From: Pseudomonas alcaliphila JAB1
Lineage (GTDB): Bacteria > Pseudomonadota > Gammaproteobacteria > Pseudomonadales > Pseudomonadaceae
Assembly: GCF_001941865.1 (NCBI RefSeq)
Contig: NZ_CP016162.1
Coordinates: forward strand, 2,232,001 to 2,296,000
Reading direction: 5' to 3'
Length of the DNA: 64,000 bases
Shown: positions 47,384 to 56,847 of the stretch, one piece after another
Layout: each line of letters opens with the position of its first letter
Position numbering within the stretch: the stretch's first letter is position 1
Made by a program: the position numbers and the translations under genes
The notes under the pieces: generated by a model
Databases searched by the model: none
What the model was told of the DNA's origin: nothing
The model's input: the letters and a program-made list of their open reading frames with translations, nothing else

Positions 47384-48763
47384 ATGAACAACGCCGTAAA
47401 CAACCCCAAGACCGCGCACTGGCAGGCCCTGAGCCAGGCCCACCATCTGGCCCCGTTCAGTGATTACAAGCAGCTGGCCGAGAAGGGCCCGCGCATCATC
47501 ACCGAGGCAAAAGGCGTGCACCTGTGGGACAGCGAGGGCAACAAGATCCTCGATGGCATGGCCGGTCTGTGGTGTGTGGCCGTCGGCTATGGCCGCGAGG
47601 AGCTGGTCGAAGCTGCCGCTACGCAGATGCGCCAGTTGCCGTTCTACAACACCTTCTTCCAGACCGCCCACCCGCCGGTGCTGGAGCTGGCCCATGCCAT
47701 CTCCCAGCTGGCGCCGGCCGGCATGAATCACGTGTTCTTCACCGGTTCGGGCTCGGAGGGTAACGACACCATGCTGCGCCTGGTACGCCACTACTGGGCG
47801 TGCAAGGGGATGCCTGCGAAGAAGATCATCATCGGTCGCGAGAATGGCTACCACGGCTCCACCGTGGCTGGCGCCAGCCTTGGTGGCATGAAGTTCATGC
47901 ACGAGCAGGGCGACCTGCCGATTCCGGGCATCGCCCATATCCCGCAGCCGTACTGGTTCGGTGAAGGTGGCGATATGAGCCCGGAAGCCTTCGGCATCTG
48001 GGCCGCTGACCAGTTGGAGAAGAAGATTCTCGAGTTGGGTGAAGAGAATGTCGCGGCGTTCATCGCCGAGCCGATCCAGGGCGCCGGCGGCGTGATCATC
48101 CCGCCAGAAACCTACTGGCCGCGTATCAAGGAAATCCTCGGTAAGTACGACATCCTCTTCGTCGCCGATGAAGTGATCTGCGGTTTCGGCCGTACCGGCG
48201 AGTGGTTCGGCAGCCAGTACTACGACCTCAAACCTGACCTGATGACCATCGCCAAGGGGCTTACCAGCGGCTACGTGCCGATGGGCGGGTTGATCGTCAG
48301 CGACAAGGTGTTCGAGGTGATCGCGGCGCACGGCGATTTCAACCATGGCTTCACCTATTCCGGCCATCCGGTGGCGGCAGCGGTGGGCCTGGAGAACCTG
48401 CGCATTCTCAAGGAAGAAGGCATCGTCGAGCGGGTGAAGGCAGAAACGGCACCCTACCTGCAAAAGCGCCTGCGTGAGCTGGCAGATCACCCGCTGGTGG
48501 GTGAAGTGCGCGGCGTCGGCATGCTTGGCGCCATCGAGTTGGTGCAGGACAAGGCCACGCGCAAGCGCTTCTCCGGTGATGTGGGCGTGGGCATGGTCTG
48601 TCGCGGCCACTGCTTCAATAACGGTCTGATCATGCGCGCCGTGGGCGATACCATGATCATTGCGCCCCCTCTGGTGATCAGCCTTGCCGAGATCGACGAG
48701 CTGGTGGAAAAGGCGCGTAAGTGCCTGGATCTGACCTGGGAGCAGGTGCGTAGCGCTGTGTAA
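47384..48763 (+). CDS. spuC: Polyamine:pyruvate aminotransferase SpuC
   Basis: A 459-residue class III aminotransferase. PLP lysine lies in MTIAKGLTSGYVPMGG (about residue 288), with VADEVICGFGRTGEW and FIAEPIQGAGGVI. The whole N-terminus (NNPKTAHWQALSQAHHLAPFSDYKQLAEKGPRII) is nearly diagnostic of pseudomonad SpuC, which transfers the amino group of putrescine, spermidine or related amines to pyruvate. AAGGAGG precedes the ATG. Ends at a strong terminator. Confidence 0.92.
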   Translation: MNNAVNNPKTAHWQALSQAHHLAPFSDYKQLAEKGPRIITEAKGVHLWDSEGNKILDGMAGLWCVAVGYGREELVEAAATQMRQLPFYNTFFQTAHPPVLELAHAISQLAPAGMNHVFFTGSGSEGNDTMLRLVRHYWACKGMPAKKIIIGRENGYHGSTVAGASLGGMKFMHEQGDLPIPGIAHIPQPYWFGEGGDMSPEAFGIWAADQLEKKILELGEENVAAFIAEPIQGAGGVIIPPETYWPRIKEILGKYDILFVADEVICGFGRTGEWFGSQYYDLKPDLMTIAKGLTSGYVPMGGLIVSDKVFEVIAAHGDFNHGFTYSGHPVAAAVGLENLRILKEEGIVERVKAETAPYLQKRLRELADHPLVGEVRGVGMLGAIELVQDKATRKRFSGDVGVGMVCRGHCFNNGLIMRAVGDTMIIAPPLVISLAEIDELVEKARKCLDLTWEQVRSAV

Positions 48764-48770
48764 GCAGCAA

Positions 48771-48846
48771 TTCGTGGCTGAAGCCGCTCCTACGCGAAGA
48801 CTGCATCTGTAGGAGCGGCTGGGCGGCATTCCGCTTCAGCCGGGAG
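48771..48846. repeat. REP-like elements, GTAGGAGC family
   Basis: CGTGGCTGAAGCCGCTCCTAC is followed by GTAGGAGCGGCTGGGCGG and a decayed CGCTTCAGCCGG end: one complete and one partial unit directly after spuC. Confidence 0.7.
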
Positions 48847-48864
48847 GGACGATGATCAAAAGAA

Positions 48865-48900
48865 AACCCCGCCACCGGTAACGGTGGCGGGGTTTGGTTT
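48865..48900 (+). terminator. Rho-independent terminator of the polyamine operon
   Basis: CCCCGCCACCG and CGGTGGCGGGG form a perfect stem around GTAA, followed by TTTGGTTTTT. It ends transcripts from the 44121-48763 operon. Confidence 0.88.
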
Positions 48901-49067
48901 TTCAGCCGCTTACTCGAGGCTATTGTTCGGCGCTCGGGCGACACGATCCAGCGCGGTGCGCACCGCTTGCCCTGGTCATCTCTGGCCGGCCACGACCGGC
49001 AGCAGCCACTCGCTTCAATGCAAGAACCCTGTGCACTGGGCTCCGGCAACCGCCAAGGATCCATGGC

Positions 49068-49922
49068 TCAGGAATGCGGGTAACTGTCCACCACCCGCTG
49101 GTACTGGCTCGGCGAGGCGCCGATATGGTGCTTGAAGAAACGCGTGAAATGCCCCTGCTCGGAGAACCCCAACGACTCGGAAAGCAAGCCCAGGGTGCCA
49201 TTACGCTCGCTGTCGAGCCAGGAAAAGGCACGCCGCATCCTCGCCGCGTTGAGCAGCAGGTTGGGTGTCATGCCGGTGTCCTTGCGAAACAGGGAATAGA
49301 AGTGCGCGCGTGACAGACCACAGCATTTGGCCGCATTGTCGATTGGCGCCGGGTCATCCAGGTGATTGAGCAAATAGTCGGTACCTTTGCGCACCCGCGC
49401 GTCGCGGTATTCATTGACGGTGCGAACGCCCATCCGACAGAGATGCCGCCACTGCGAGGAGTCTTCGATCAACTGGATGAGGAAGTCGAACAAGTAAAAC
49501 TCGATACGCTCCTGTGGAACCAGGTCGGGGCTGTGCATTTCAGCAATCAAGCGATCCGCCAGATTGCGGTTTTGCGTGCCCAGTTCCATGGAGGATTGCG
49601 CAAAAAAGTCTGGACGACTGCTTAAGGCTAGCGACTGTTGCGCGGTGGCCAGCCAGGCCGGCTCGATATACAGAGCCAGAATCAAGGTATTGCCGGCACC
49701 TGCCTGATAATCGAAATAATGCGGTTCCCAGGCGTTGACCAAGACCGCATTGCGGTCAGTCAGCGGCACCTGACGGCCGCGCACGTTGAAGAAGGTGTCG
49801 TCGCCCGCCACTTTCACCAGCACATGGCATTCCGAATGGGTATGCATGACCAAGGGTTTATTCATGTTCAACAAGGCAACTCGGCCAAAGTTGCCATGAA
49901 ATACGCGTTGTGCGACCGACAT
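49068..49922 (-). CDS. AraC-family regulator beside the furoate genes
   Basis: A 284-residue regulator: N-terminal cupin sensor (HTHSECHVLVKVAGDDTFFNVRGRQV, about residues 27-52) and C-terminal tandem HTH (IDNAAKCCGLSRAHFYSLFRKDTGMTPNLLLNAARMRRA, then LLSESLGFSEQGHFTRFFKHHIGASPSQYQ). It is the only regulator adjacent to the hmf, oprD and xdhC genes, so it is the first candidate activator of that region. AraC-type activators of furoate and HMF genes are known in other bacteria. No conserved site is seen upstream of it. Confidence 0.85.
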   Translation of the reverse strand: MSVAQRVFHGNFGRVALLNMNKPLVMHTHSECHVLVKVAGDDTFFNVRGRQVPLTDRNAVLVNAWEPHYFDYQAGAGNTLILALYIEPAWLATAQQSLALSSRPDFFAQSSMELGTQNRNLADRLIAEMHSPDLVPQERIEFYLFDFLIQLIEDSSQWRHLCRMGVRTVNEYRDARVRKGTDYLLNHLDDPAPIDNAAKCCGLSRAHFYSLFRKDTGMTPNLLLNAARMRRAFSWLDSERNGTLGLLSESLGFSEQGHFTRFFKHHIGASPSQYQRVVDSYPHS

Positions 49923-49935
49923 AGGCAGTTCTCCC

Positions 49936-50211
49936 TCATCCGCTGGATGAGCGTTGTCCGCAGCGCTTGGTTCTATCTGCGCCGTCTTGGAAAATTTCTC
50001 TCGGGGCGGTTAGCCGGAGGTCGGCAGGCGTATCGATATCCTGGTGGATACCTGAATCCTCCACGTCGACCCTCACGCAGGACGCCGCTTGCTCACCGCT
50101 ATCGAGTTGCCGCAGCGCTGGCCAGCAATCTTGGCCAAACAACAGCGGATGTCCTGAGTAGCCTCGATAGCGCGGCTGAGCAATATTTGACCAATTCAGC
50201 TTGGCGCACAA
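49936..50211 (-). pseudogene. Remnant of molybdenum cofactor cytidylyltransferase (MocA-like)
   Basis: The reading frame preserves the C-terminal signature of MocA-type nucleotidyltransferases: PRYRGYSGHPLLFGQDCWPALRQL, then VDVEDSGIHQDIDTPADL. The N-terminal nucleotide-binding half is missing, and about ten residues seem lost between GEQAAS and CVRVDVED. It begins about 30 bases after the xdhC-like stop, the normal place for mocA. The activity must come from another locus if the molybdenum enzyme is functional. Confidence 0.7.
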
Positions 50212-50241
50212 GTACCTCTTAGTCGTAGCGCAATGACCTGA

Positions 50242-51213
50242 TCACAAGGCATGACGCTCCCTGCCGTGGTATACGCGCAGGACATCCGCCATTACCGCCA
50301 GGGCTATTTCCGCCGGCGCCTTACTGCCCAGATCCAGACCGATGGGCATGTGCAGGCGCGCGATCTGCTCGTCGGACAGGCCGCCAACGCGCTTGAGCCG
50401 CTCGGCGCGCTTGGCCGAGGTGGCCTGCGAGCCCATGGCGCCAATGTAGAACGCCGGGGTGCGCACCGCCTCCATCAGGGCCAGGTCGTCGATACGCGGA
50501 TCGTGGGTCAACGCCACCACTGCGGTGGCGGCGTGGCAGCCGCCAGCAGCGATAAACAGCGAGGGCAGCACGCGCTGCATCTGTACGCCGTCGAGCACGA
50601 TGTGCTCGACCTCCTCGCGGGGGTCACAGGCGATCACTTCGCAGCCGATGGCGCGGGCAAAAGCGGCGCAGGCCTCGGCCACCGGGGAGAGCCCGGCGAG
50701 AATCAGGCGCAGCACCGGGCCGACATGAATGCGCACCGTTTCATCGACGACTTGCACCCGTTCGCTACCCTGAACGGCGTCCGGATCCAGGCGCAGCGCA
50801 CCACTGCCAAGGTCGACATGACGCACCAGGCGATGCTGGCCGAGCAAGGCCGCCTGCAGGGCTTGCAGGTGCTCGATCCACTCGCAGCTGGGCGCGCGGT
50901 GTTCCACCAGCACCACCAGCACCCCACCGCACGGCAAACGCAGGCGCCGACTCTCCTCGGCGCTGTCGCCGTAGCGGACAATCTGCGCCGGCTCGCGCAG
51001 CTCGCCACGGGCCAGGCTGGCGAGGAACTCTTCCTCGACACAGCCGCCGGAGAGTGAACCGACATGTTCACCAGCAGCGCTGGCCACCAGCATCGCCCCC
51101 GGCGCGCGCGGCGCCGAGCCATAGGTCGAGAGGACCGTACAGAACCACAACGCACGACCGGCATGGGCCCAGTCGAGCGCCTGGCTGACAACCTGTAGAT
51201 CGAGATGGCGCAT
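50242..51213 (-). CDS. XdhC/CoxI-like molybdenum-enzyme maturation protein
   Basis: A 323-residue protein with an N-terminal XdhC-CoxI domain (LVASAAGEHVGSLSGGCVEEEFL near residues 48-70, LPCGGVLVVLVE near 100) and a C-terminal Rossmann XdhC domain (LILAGLSPVAEACAAFARAIGCEVIACDPR). It would bind and sulfurate molybdenum cofactor for insertion into the hydroxylase encoded at 58159. ATG at 51213 fits the family start. An element similar to one before hmfA lies about 200 bases upstream. Confidence 0.87.
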   Translation of the reverse strand: MRHLDLQVVSQALDWAHAGRALWFCTVLSTYGSAPRAPGAMLVASAAGEHVGSLSGGCVEEEFLASLARGELREPAQIVRYGDSAEESRRLRLPCGGVLVVLVEHRAPSCEWIEHLQALQAALLGQHRLVRHVDLGSGALRLDPDAVQGSERVQVVDETVRIHVGPVLRLILAGLSPVAEACAAFARAIGCEVIACDPREEVEHIVLDGVQMQRVLPSLFIAAGGCHAATAVVALTHDPRIDDLALMEAVRTPAFYIGAMGSQATSAKRAERLKRVGGLSDEQIARLHMPIGLDLGSKAPAEIALAVMADVLRVYHGRERHAL

Positions 51214-51328
51214 GCTTCCAGTACCTCGTAGAGCCGCTATCACCCGTGTCTTCACAGGGGAGGCAGCAGACGCGAACTTGCCCGTTTCGCACTTGTCCAG
51301 GCATGCACTGGTGCGGGAAATCCCCGGT

Positions 51329-51342
51329 GACGCCTGCGTTTT
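51329..51342. promoter_or_regulatory. GACG-N3-GCGTTTT motif upstream of the xdhC-like gene
   Basis: GACGCCTGCGTTTT lies 116-129 bases upstream of the start. GCGTTTTGTCGTT (51336-51348) is repeated exactly before oprD at 53124-53136. Confidence 0.5.
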
Positions 51343-51403
51343 GTCGTTGCTGCGTTTTATCAGCCGTCCGCCGGATGGTCAGGTTACGGCACACAATGGC
51401 GCA

Positions 51404-51464
51404 CGCCTTGCCAACCCAATGGAATATTGGTCTTTACGTCCGCCGATTTGCCTTTTCGTCTAAA
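51404..51464. promoter_or_regulatory. 61-base element shared with the hmfA upstream region
   Basis: Starts CGCCTTGCC and continues through ATAT, TACGTC and TTGCCTTTT to GTCT. The stretch aligns without gaps to 61231-61291 upstream of hmfA at roughly two thirds of positions. The two TTGCC blocks suggest a double binding site. Confidence 0.6.
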
Positions 51465-51542
51465 TAAGGGCGGCTTGGCGAATAAAAAGGCTATGTCCCT
51501 GTTAGCTGTTGCTGGGGCGCTCCAAGAAAGGCTCGGAGCCTT

Positions 51543-51613
51543 GTAGGGTGGGCCGGGCGGCGATCCGCTTTAGCCCACGCCAACCACCGCTGGTGGGCAA
51601 AAGCCCACCCTAC
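51543..51613. repeat. REP-like element, GTAGGGTGGG family
   Basis: GTAGGGTGGGCCGGGCGGCGA at left is opposed by GGTGGGCAAAAGCCCACCCTAC at right. It lies in the 498-base gap between oprD and the xdhC-like gene. I see no gene in that gap. Confidence 0.75.
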
Positions 51614-51655
51614 GGGCCTTTGCACCCATTCCCAACACTTAACGCAGACATAGCC

Positions 51656-51682
51656 AATAAAAAAGGCCCGCGAGAGCGGGCC
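51656..51682 (-). terminator. Rho-independent terminator after oprD
   Basis: Read leftward: GGCCCGC, TCTC, GCGGGCC then TTTTTTATT. It lies 30 bases past the porin stop and closes the hmf-benE-oprD transcription unit. Confidence 0.85.
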
Positions 51683-51711
51683 AAGCCATCACCCGGGATA
51701 CCGGGGAGGGC

Positions 51712-53010
51712 TCAAAACAAAGTCAGGCTGTAGCTGAGGATCAGTCGGTTCTCGTCGATGTCGCTGCGGTAGTTGGAACGCGCCGTAACGTTGCGCACAC
51801 GTACGCCAACGCCCTTGAGTGCACCGTTCTGCACGGTGTATCCGATATCCAGGTCGCGCTCCCAGTCCTTGCCCTCGTAGCGCGCACCGCCGCGGTTGGT
51901 GGCCTGGGCATCGACGTTGTCGCCGCGGATATAGCGCACCCCGGCCACCAACCCGGGCATGCCCATGGCGGCGAAGTCATAGTCGTAACGCGCCTGCCAG
52001 GAACGCTCGTCGGCTGAGGCGAACTCGAATGTCGGCACCTCGTTGCCCAGCGGCGCGATGTTGGCGAATACCCGTGGGAAGGCGCTGTCGCCGAACATGG
52101 CCTGGTAGCCAACATAGAAGGTATGCCCGCCGTGCTTGGCCGACAGCAGGGAGAAGAACGCCTGGTTGTCGATGTCGCCGAGCAAGCGGTCGCCGTCCTC
52201 ACTGGCGTCGTAGAAACCGAGGTTGGCACCCAGGGTCCAGTCGCCCAGCGGCTCGCTGTGCTTGAGGCCGATGAAGCGCTGGTTGTAGATGTCCTCCAAC
52301 TCGCCGTACCAGGCGCTGGCGGTGGTGCGGCTGGCGTTGAAGGCGTAGTCAGCGCCGGCATAGTTGAAGGCGTCGCTGCGGGCGGCGCGCTGCGGCAGAT
52401 GGCCGAGGGTGGCCAGCATCTTGTCGTCGCCGGCCTCGTTGCGCAGGCTGGTGGAGTTGAGGTGGCCGGCCTGCAGGGTAAGCCCGGCGATCTCGTTGGA
52501 GACCAGGCTGGCACCCTGGTAGCTCGGCGGCAGCAGGCGGATGTCGCTGAAGGCCAGCACCGGCAGGTTGGGCTGCAGCTCGCCGACCTTCAGCTCGGTC
52601 TGCGACAGCTTGACCTTCAAGGCGGCGCCCAGGCGGCTGTAATCGTCGGCGGCCTTGCCGCCCTCGCGGGTCGGCAACAGGCCGGTGTTGACCCGATCCG
52701 CGCTGCTATCGAGCTTGAGGCCGAGCAGACCGATGGCATCCACGCCGAAACCGACGGTGCCCGGGGTGTAGCCGGATTTGAAGTTGAGGATGAAACCCTG
52801 CGCCCACTCCTCGGCCTTGGACTGCTGGTTCGGCCCGACGATGTCGGAGAAGTCGCGACTGAAGTAGTAATTGCGTGCTTGCAGGGTTGCCGTGGCGTCC
52901 TTGAAAAAATCGCTGTCGGCCGCCAAAACCTGGAACGGCAACCCCAGCAGCAAACCGGTGTAGACCAGGCAACGGGTGGCTTTGCATAGGCGAGTTAAGG
53001 TAAAGGTCAT
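51712..53010 (-). CDS. OprD-family outer-membrane porin
   Basis: A 432-residue porin: signal peptide to AADSDFF (near residue 30), then the OprD start [21 protein letters not shown], a [16 protein letters not shown] loop and a C-terminal strand ending LSYSLTLF with the terminal Phe. Members take up organic acids and amino acids one class at a time. Downstream of benE and the hmf genes, it probably lets furoate or a similar acid cross the outer membrane. An AATAAGAA motif precedes the start, and a GACG-N3-GCGTTTT motif lies further upstream. Confidence 0.9.
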   Translation of the reverse strand: MTFTLTRLCKATRCLVYTGLLLGLPFQVLAADSDFFKDATATLQARNYYFSRDFSDIVGPNQQSKAEEWAQGFILNFKSGYTPGTVGFGVDAIGLLGLKLDSSADRVNTGLLPTREGGKAADDYSRLGAALKVKLSQTELKVGELQPNLPVLAFSDIRLLPPSYQGASLVSNEIAGLTLQAGHLNSTSLRNEAGDDKMLATLGHLPQRAARSDAFNYAGADYAFNASRTTASAWYGELEDIYNQRFIGLKHSEPLGDWTLGANLGFYDASEDGDRLLGDIDNQAFFSLLSAKHGGHTFYVGYQAMFGDSAFPRVFANIAPLGNEVPTFEFASADERSWQARYDYDFAAMGMPGLVAGVRYIRGDNVDAQATNRGGARYEGKDWERDLDIGYTVQNGALKGVGVRVRNVTARSNYRSDIDENRLILSYSLTLF

Positions 53011-53116
53011 AGTTGTGAGCTCTCTTTCTTATTCGATTTCTAGGCACAAGAATTCCCACGGGCCTCTTGCAGGTCCATGTGTGGCAGTGGGAACTCTCGA
53101 GGGGTACAGCGTTTAA

Positions 53117-53130
53117 GACGTGCGCGTTTT
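53117..53130. promoter_or_regulatory. GACG-N3-GCGTTTT motif upstream of oprD
   Basis: GACGTGCGCGTTTT lies 107-120 bases upstream of the porin start and continues into GTCGTT, the same 13 bases as upstream of the xdhC-like gene. It may mark an internal promoter for oprD. Confidence 0.5.
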
Positions 53131-53158
53131 GTCGTTACTCGGCGAGGGCCACGCGACT

Positions 53159-54400
53159 CTAGGCGGCCCGCTCTCGGTGCAACTCGCCGAGTACCCAGGA
53201 CACCGCCACGCCGATCACCAGCGCCCAGAACGGCGCGCTGATACCGAACAGGCTGAACTTGCTCATGGCCACCACCAGGGCGACGAATGCACCGATCTGG
53301 CAACCGGTGTCTTTGTGGAAGGCCTGCTGCAACGAGCTGAGCAACACGCCGATCATCGCCAGGCCGGCGATCACCAGGATCAACTCACGCGGCAAGGCGA
53401 GGATGAACGGCACGGCGATACCGGCGAATACGCCAAACAGGGCGAACAGCACGCCATTGACCAGGGTCGCCCCGTAGCGTTGACGCGGATCGTCGCCGGC
53501 CTGCTCGGAACCGCAGATCGCCGTCATCGGCCCGGCGATATTGGCGTTGTGTCCGCCCAACAGCCCGGCCAGCATGCCGCCCACGCCGCTCACCACGGTC
53601 ATCGCATTGACCGGAGGCTTGTAGCCCTCGACCATCAGCACACCGGTGGCCTGGGCATTCTCGGCACCGATTACCAGCGCCGCCAGCGGCACCGATATGG
53701 CAAAGAAGGTCTCCAGGGTGAACATGGGCGTGGTGAAAGCCGGCATGACGAAGGCGATGTCCACATCCGCCGGTTTCAGCAGGCCCAGAGCCAGGGCCGC
53801 GGCGAAGCCCACCAGCCCGGCAGCCAGCACCGGCGGCACCGCCTTGAAGAAGCGCATGACCAGGAAGTAGGTCAGCGCCGCCAGACCGGCCATTAGCGGA
53901 ACGCTGCCGACCGCTTCTACCGCACCGACGCCGAAGCGGATCATCGCCCCGGCGATCATCGCCATGACGATGGGCATCGGCAGCCAGCGCATCAACTTGC
54001 CGATCACCCCGCTCAAGCCGAGCAGCAAGACCAGCGCGCCGCTCATGATGAAAGCGCCGACCGCCTGGCGAAAATCCAGACCGGCAAGTGCCGCGATCAT
54101 GATCGCCGCGCCAGGAATCGAATAAGCGCCGCAGATCGGCTGACGGTAGCGCAGCGCCATGCCGATGCTGATCAGTCCGCCGAGCACGTAGATGGCGAAT
54201 AGCCAGGCAACCGTCTGGCCATTGCTCAATTGGCCGGCTTCGGCGGCGCTGATGACGATCAGCGCCGGCCCGGAACAGCCGAACAGCGCGGCTACTACCC
54301 CGGCGCTGACCGACTTGAGGTTGATTGCCTCTCGGATTGAGTAGCCCGATGAGGCGTCGGAAGGTGGTGCAATATCAGTGTTCGCTTTTTTGCCAAGCAT
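53159..54400 (-). CDS. BenE-family aromatic acid/H+ symporter of the furoate region
   Basis: A 413-residue membrane protein with about 12 helices and the BenE motifs GAYSIPGAAIMIAAL, ISVPLAALVIGAENAQATGVLMVEGY and GGHNANIAGPMTAICGSEQAG. Between hmfE and oprD, it should import the pathway substrate across the inner membrane. An AACAACAA tract lies about 17 bases before the start codon. Confidence 0.87.
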   Translation of the reverse strand: MLGKKANTDIAPPSDASSGYSIREAINLKSVSAGVVAALFGCSGPALIVISAAEAGQLSNGQTVAWLFAIYVLGGLISIGMALRYRQPICGAYSIPGAAIMIAALAGLDFRQAVGAFIMSGALVLLLGLSGVIGKLMRWLPMPIVMAMIAGAMIRFGVGAVEAVGSVPLMAGLAALTYFLVMRFFKAVPPVLAAGLVGFAAALALGLLKPADVDIAFVMPAFTTPMFTLETFFAISVPLAALVIGAENAQATGVLMVEGYKPPVNAMTVVSGVGGMLAGLLGGHNANIAGPMTAICGSEQAGDDPRQRYGATLVNGVLFALFGVFAGIAVPFILALPRELILVIAGLAMIGVLLSSLQQAFHKDTGCQIGAFVALVVAMSKFSLFGISAPFWALVIGVAVSWVLGELHRERAA

Positions 54401-54483
54401 GACCCGTTCTCCGCGATTGTTGTTGTAATGCGGTACAGCCGTTGTCTGCCGAGGCCTGCCGCAGGCAAGCCCCGGAGGGAAGG

Positions 54484-55287
54484 TTACTCGCCGCGGAATA
54501 CCGCCGGCCGCTTGCTGTGGAACGCCTCGACGCCTTCCTTGAAGTCATGCGAGCTGCGCAGGCGGCTGTAGCAATGGCCTTCCATCTCGATGGCCACGCT
54601 CAGCGGCGCGTCTTCGTTGTCGTTGATCAAGCGCTTGGCCGTGCGCTGGGCCAGCGGCGAGAAGCGCCGCAGTTCATCGACCAGCGCGTCTACCGTGCTT
54701 TCCAGCTCGGCGTCCGCCACGCACTCGGTGGCGATGCCCCAGTCGTAGGCCTGTTCGCCGCTGATGCGCTTGGCGCGCATGACCATGTGCTTGGTGCGGG
54801 CCACGCCGATGATCTTCTGCAGGCGCGCCGAACCACCGGAGCCGGGGATCTGCCCGAGATTCTGCTCGGGCAATGCGTAGCGAGTGGTCTCCGAGGCGAT
54901 GCGGAAATCGCAGGCCAGCGACAGCTCGAAACCGACGCCGAAGGTGTAGCCACGGTTGGCGGCAATCACCGGCTTCTCGCAGCGCACCGGCGCGGCGACG
55001 TTCCAGGCCAGCTTGGAGACGTGCTCCGGCGAGGCCTCGAGGAAGCCCTTGATGTCGCCGCCGCTGGAGAAGTGCTCGCCCACCGCGCGCAGCACGATGA
55101 CGCGCACCTGCGGATGAGCGTCAAGCGCTTCGAAGACCTGGCGCAACTGGTCGCGCTGGCCCATGGAGATGACGTTAAGCGGCGGGCGGTTGAGGATGAT
55201 GTCGGCGCGCTCACGGGCCGCATCGACCTCGACCTGGAAGCCGTCGAACGGGGTTTCGAGAAATTGCTGGATCGCTTGCAGTTGCAT
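54484..55287 (-). CDS. hmfE: Enoyl-CoA hydratase-fold enzyme, probable 2-oxoglutaroyl-CoA hydrolase
   Basis: A 267-residue crotonase-fold protein: NRPPLNVISMGQRDQLRQVF, oxyanion-hole region EHFSSGGDIKGF (about residues 70-81) and YTFGVGFELSLACDFRIASE with LPEQNLGQIPGSGGSARLQ. Position after the CoA ligase matches hmfE, whose product opens the 5-hydroxyfuroyl-CoA lactone and/or releases 2-oxoglutarate from its CoA ester. The assignment rests mainly on gene order; a plain enoyl-CoA hydratase would look similar. Confidence 0.75.
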   Translation of the reverse strand: MQLQAIQQFLETPFDGFQVEVDAARERADIILNRPPLNVISMGQRDQLRQVFEALDAHPQVRVIVLRAVGEHFSSGGDIKGFLEASPEHVSKLAWNVAAPVRCEKPVIAANRGYTFGVGFELSLACDFRIASETTRYALPEQNLGQIPGSGGSARLQKIIGVARTKHMVMRAKRISGEQAYDWGIATECVADAELESTVDALVDELRRFSPLAQRTAKRLINDNEDAPLSVAIEMEGHCYSRLRSSHDFKEGVEAFHSKRPAVFRGE

Positions 55288-55314
55288 GATGGATGTCCTT
55301 GGGATGGTGAGCGT

Positions 55315-56847
55315 TCAGCCTTTTTGGGCCTGTTCCTGGTGCTGGGCCAGCAAGACGCGGCGCAGCACCTTGCCAACGGGGGATTTGGGAATTTCGTCGA
55401 TGAACTGGTAACGCCGCGGTCGCTTGAACTTGGCCAGGCCGGAGGTGATGCAGTGGGCATCCAGTTCGCTTTCGCTGACTTCGGCACGCAGCTTGATGAA
55501 GGCGGCGATGATCTTGCCCCACTGCTCGTCCGGCAAACCGACCACCACCACTTCCTCGACGGCGGAGTGCAGTGAGAGCACGTTCTCGATCTCCACCGGG
55601 CTGATGTTCTCGCCGCCGGTGATGATCAGGTCGTCCACCCGTCCGGTGACAAACAGGTCGCCGTCCTCATCGAAATAGCCGGTGTCACCGGTGAAATACC
55701 AGCCTTCGCGCAACGCCTTGGCCGTGGCTTCGGGGCGGTTCAGGTAGCCTTCGAACGCCTCGTCGCTGGCCAGGTCGGCGACGATCTGGCCTTCTTCCAT
55801 GGGCTTGGCTTGCACCTGTGCCGATTCGGCGTCGATCGGCACCACCCGCACCCGTTGGTTCAGCGCGCTGCGCCCCGAGGAGCCTGGCTTGCGGTTGGCC
55901 TGCTGGTCGATGGTGAAGGTATAGATCTCCGAGCTGCCGTAGTGGTTGACGAACAACTGCGGCTGGAACGCCTGCTCGACGCGGCGCATCAGCCCGTCGC
56001 TCATGGGTGCGCCGGCGAAGCCGATTTTCTCCACGCTGGCGACCCGTTCGCGGGCGAAGGCCGGGTGCTCGATAAGCATGTGATAGAGGGTCGGCACCAA
56101 GTACAGGTTGCTGACCTGTTCCCGTTCGATAGCTTCCAGGGTGGCCTCGACGTCGAACTTCGGCACGCAGACGAAATGCCCGTCGATCAGCGCCATGGCC
56201 AGCAGCGAACGCACGCCCATGGTGTGGTACAGCGGCATCACGCCGAGGGTGCACTCGCCGTGGTAATAGAGGTTCTGCGCCACATGGGCGACCGCCGCGG
56301 CGCGTTCCGCGCGGTGCCGGCGCGGCACGCCCTTGGGCTTGCTGGTGGTGCCGGAGGTATAGAGCAGCAGGGAGAAATCCTCGGGCGTGGCGCGCAGGAT
56401 GGTCGCCGTCGGCGCCTCTGCGCACAGCTCGGCGAAGCTCAGGTCGCCGTCCGCGGCGCGCTGACCCGCGGCGATCCGCGGCAGATTGAGCGCGGCCGTG
56501 CAGGCAGCGACCGCGGCCACGGTGGAATCGTCGTAGGCCACTGCGCGGATCTGCGCATCCTCGATGCAGTAGGCCAACTCCTCGGCAGTCGAGCGCCAGT
56601 TCAGCGGGGTCATGACGATGCCGGCGAACTGGCAGGCCCAATGCAGGGTCGCCATCTGCCAGCGGTTCTGCATGGCCACCAGCAGGCGATCACCCCTGCC
56701 CAGCCCGAGTGACTCGAGGCCGTGGGCAGCACACTGGATATCGGCGAACCACTGTTCGTAGGTTTTTTTCACTGTGCCGTCGCTGACCGCAGTGGCCAGC
56801 GGGCGGCGTTCCACGGCAGCGAGGAAGCTGCGTCCGAGATCGAACAT
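55315..56847 (-). CDS. hmfD: Acyl-CoA ligase, probable 2-furoate:CoA ligase
   Basis: A 510-residue AMP-forming ligase. P-loop LLLYTSGTTSKPKGVPRRH (about 163-181), YGSSE (about 295), TGDTGYFDEDGDLFVTGRVDD (about 382) and the C-terminal catalytic lysine in PKSPVGKVLRR (about 495). Substrate groups in this family include benzoate and furoate; the neighbours favour furoate. ATG at 56847 overlaps the stop of the 2Fe-2S gene (TAATG), giving coupling. AACAATAA at the start codon is a Crc/Hfq-type motif. Confidence 0.8.
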   Translation of the reverse strand: MFDLGRSFLAAVERRPLATAVSDGTVKKTYEQWFADIQCAAHGLESLGLGRGDRLLVAMQNRWQMATLHWACQFAGIVMTPLNWRSTAEELAYCIEDAQIRAVAYDDSTVAAVAACTAALNLPRIAAGQRAADGDLSFAELCAEAPTATILRATPEDFSLLLYTSGTTSKPKGVPRRHRAERAAAVAHVAQNLYYHGECTLGVMPLYHTMGVRSLLAMALIDGHFVCVPKFDVEATLEAIEREQVSNLYLVPTLYHMLIEHPAFARERVASVEKIGFAGAPMSDGLMRRVEQAFQPQLFVNHYGSSEIYTFTIDQQANRKPGSSGRSALNQRVRVVPIDAESAQVQAKPMEEGQIVADLASDEAFEGYLNRPEATAKALREGWYFTGDTGYFDEDGDLFVTGRVDDLIITGGENISPVEIENVLSLHSAVEEVVVVGLPDEQWGKIIAAFIKLRAEVSESELDAHCITSGLAKFKRPRRYQFIDEIPKSPVGKVLRRVLLAQHQEQAQKG

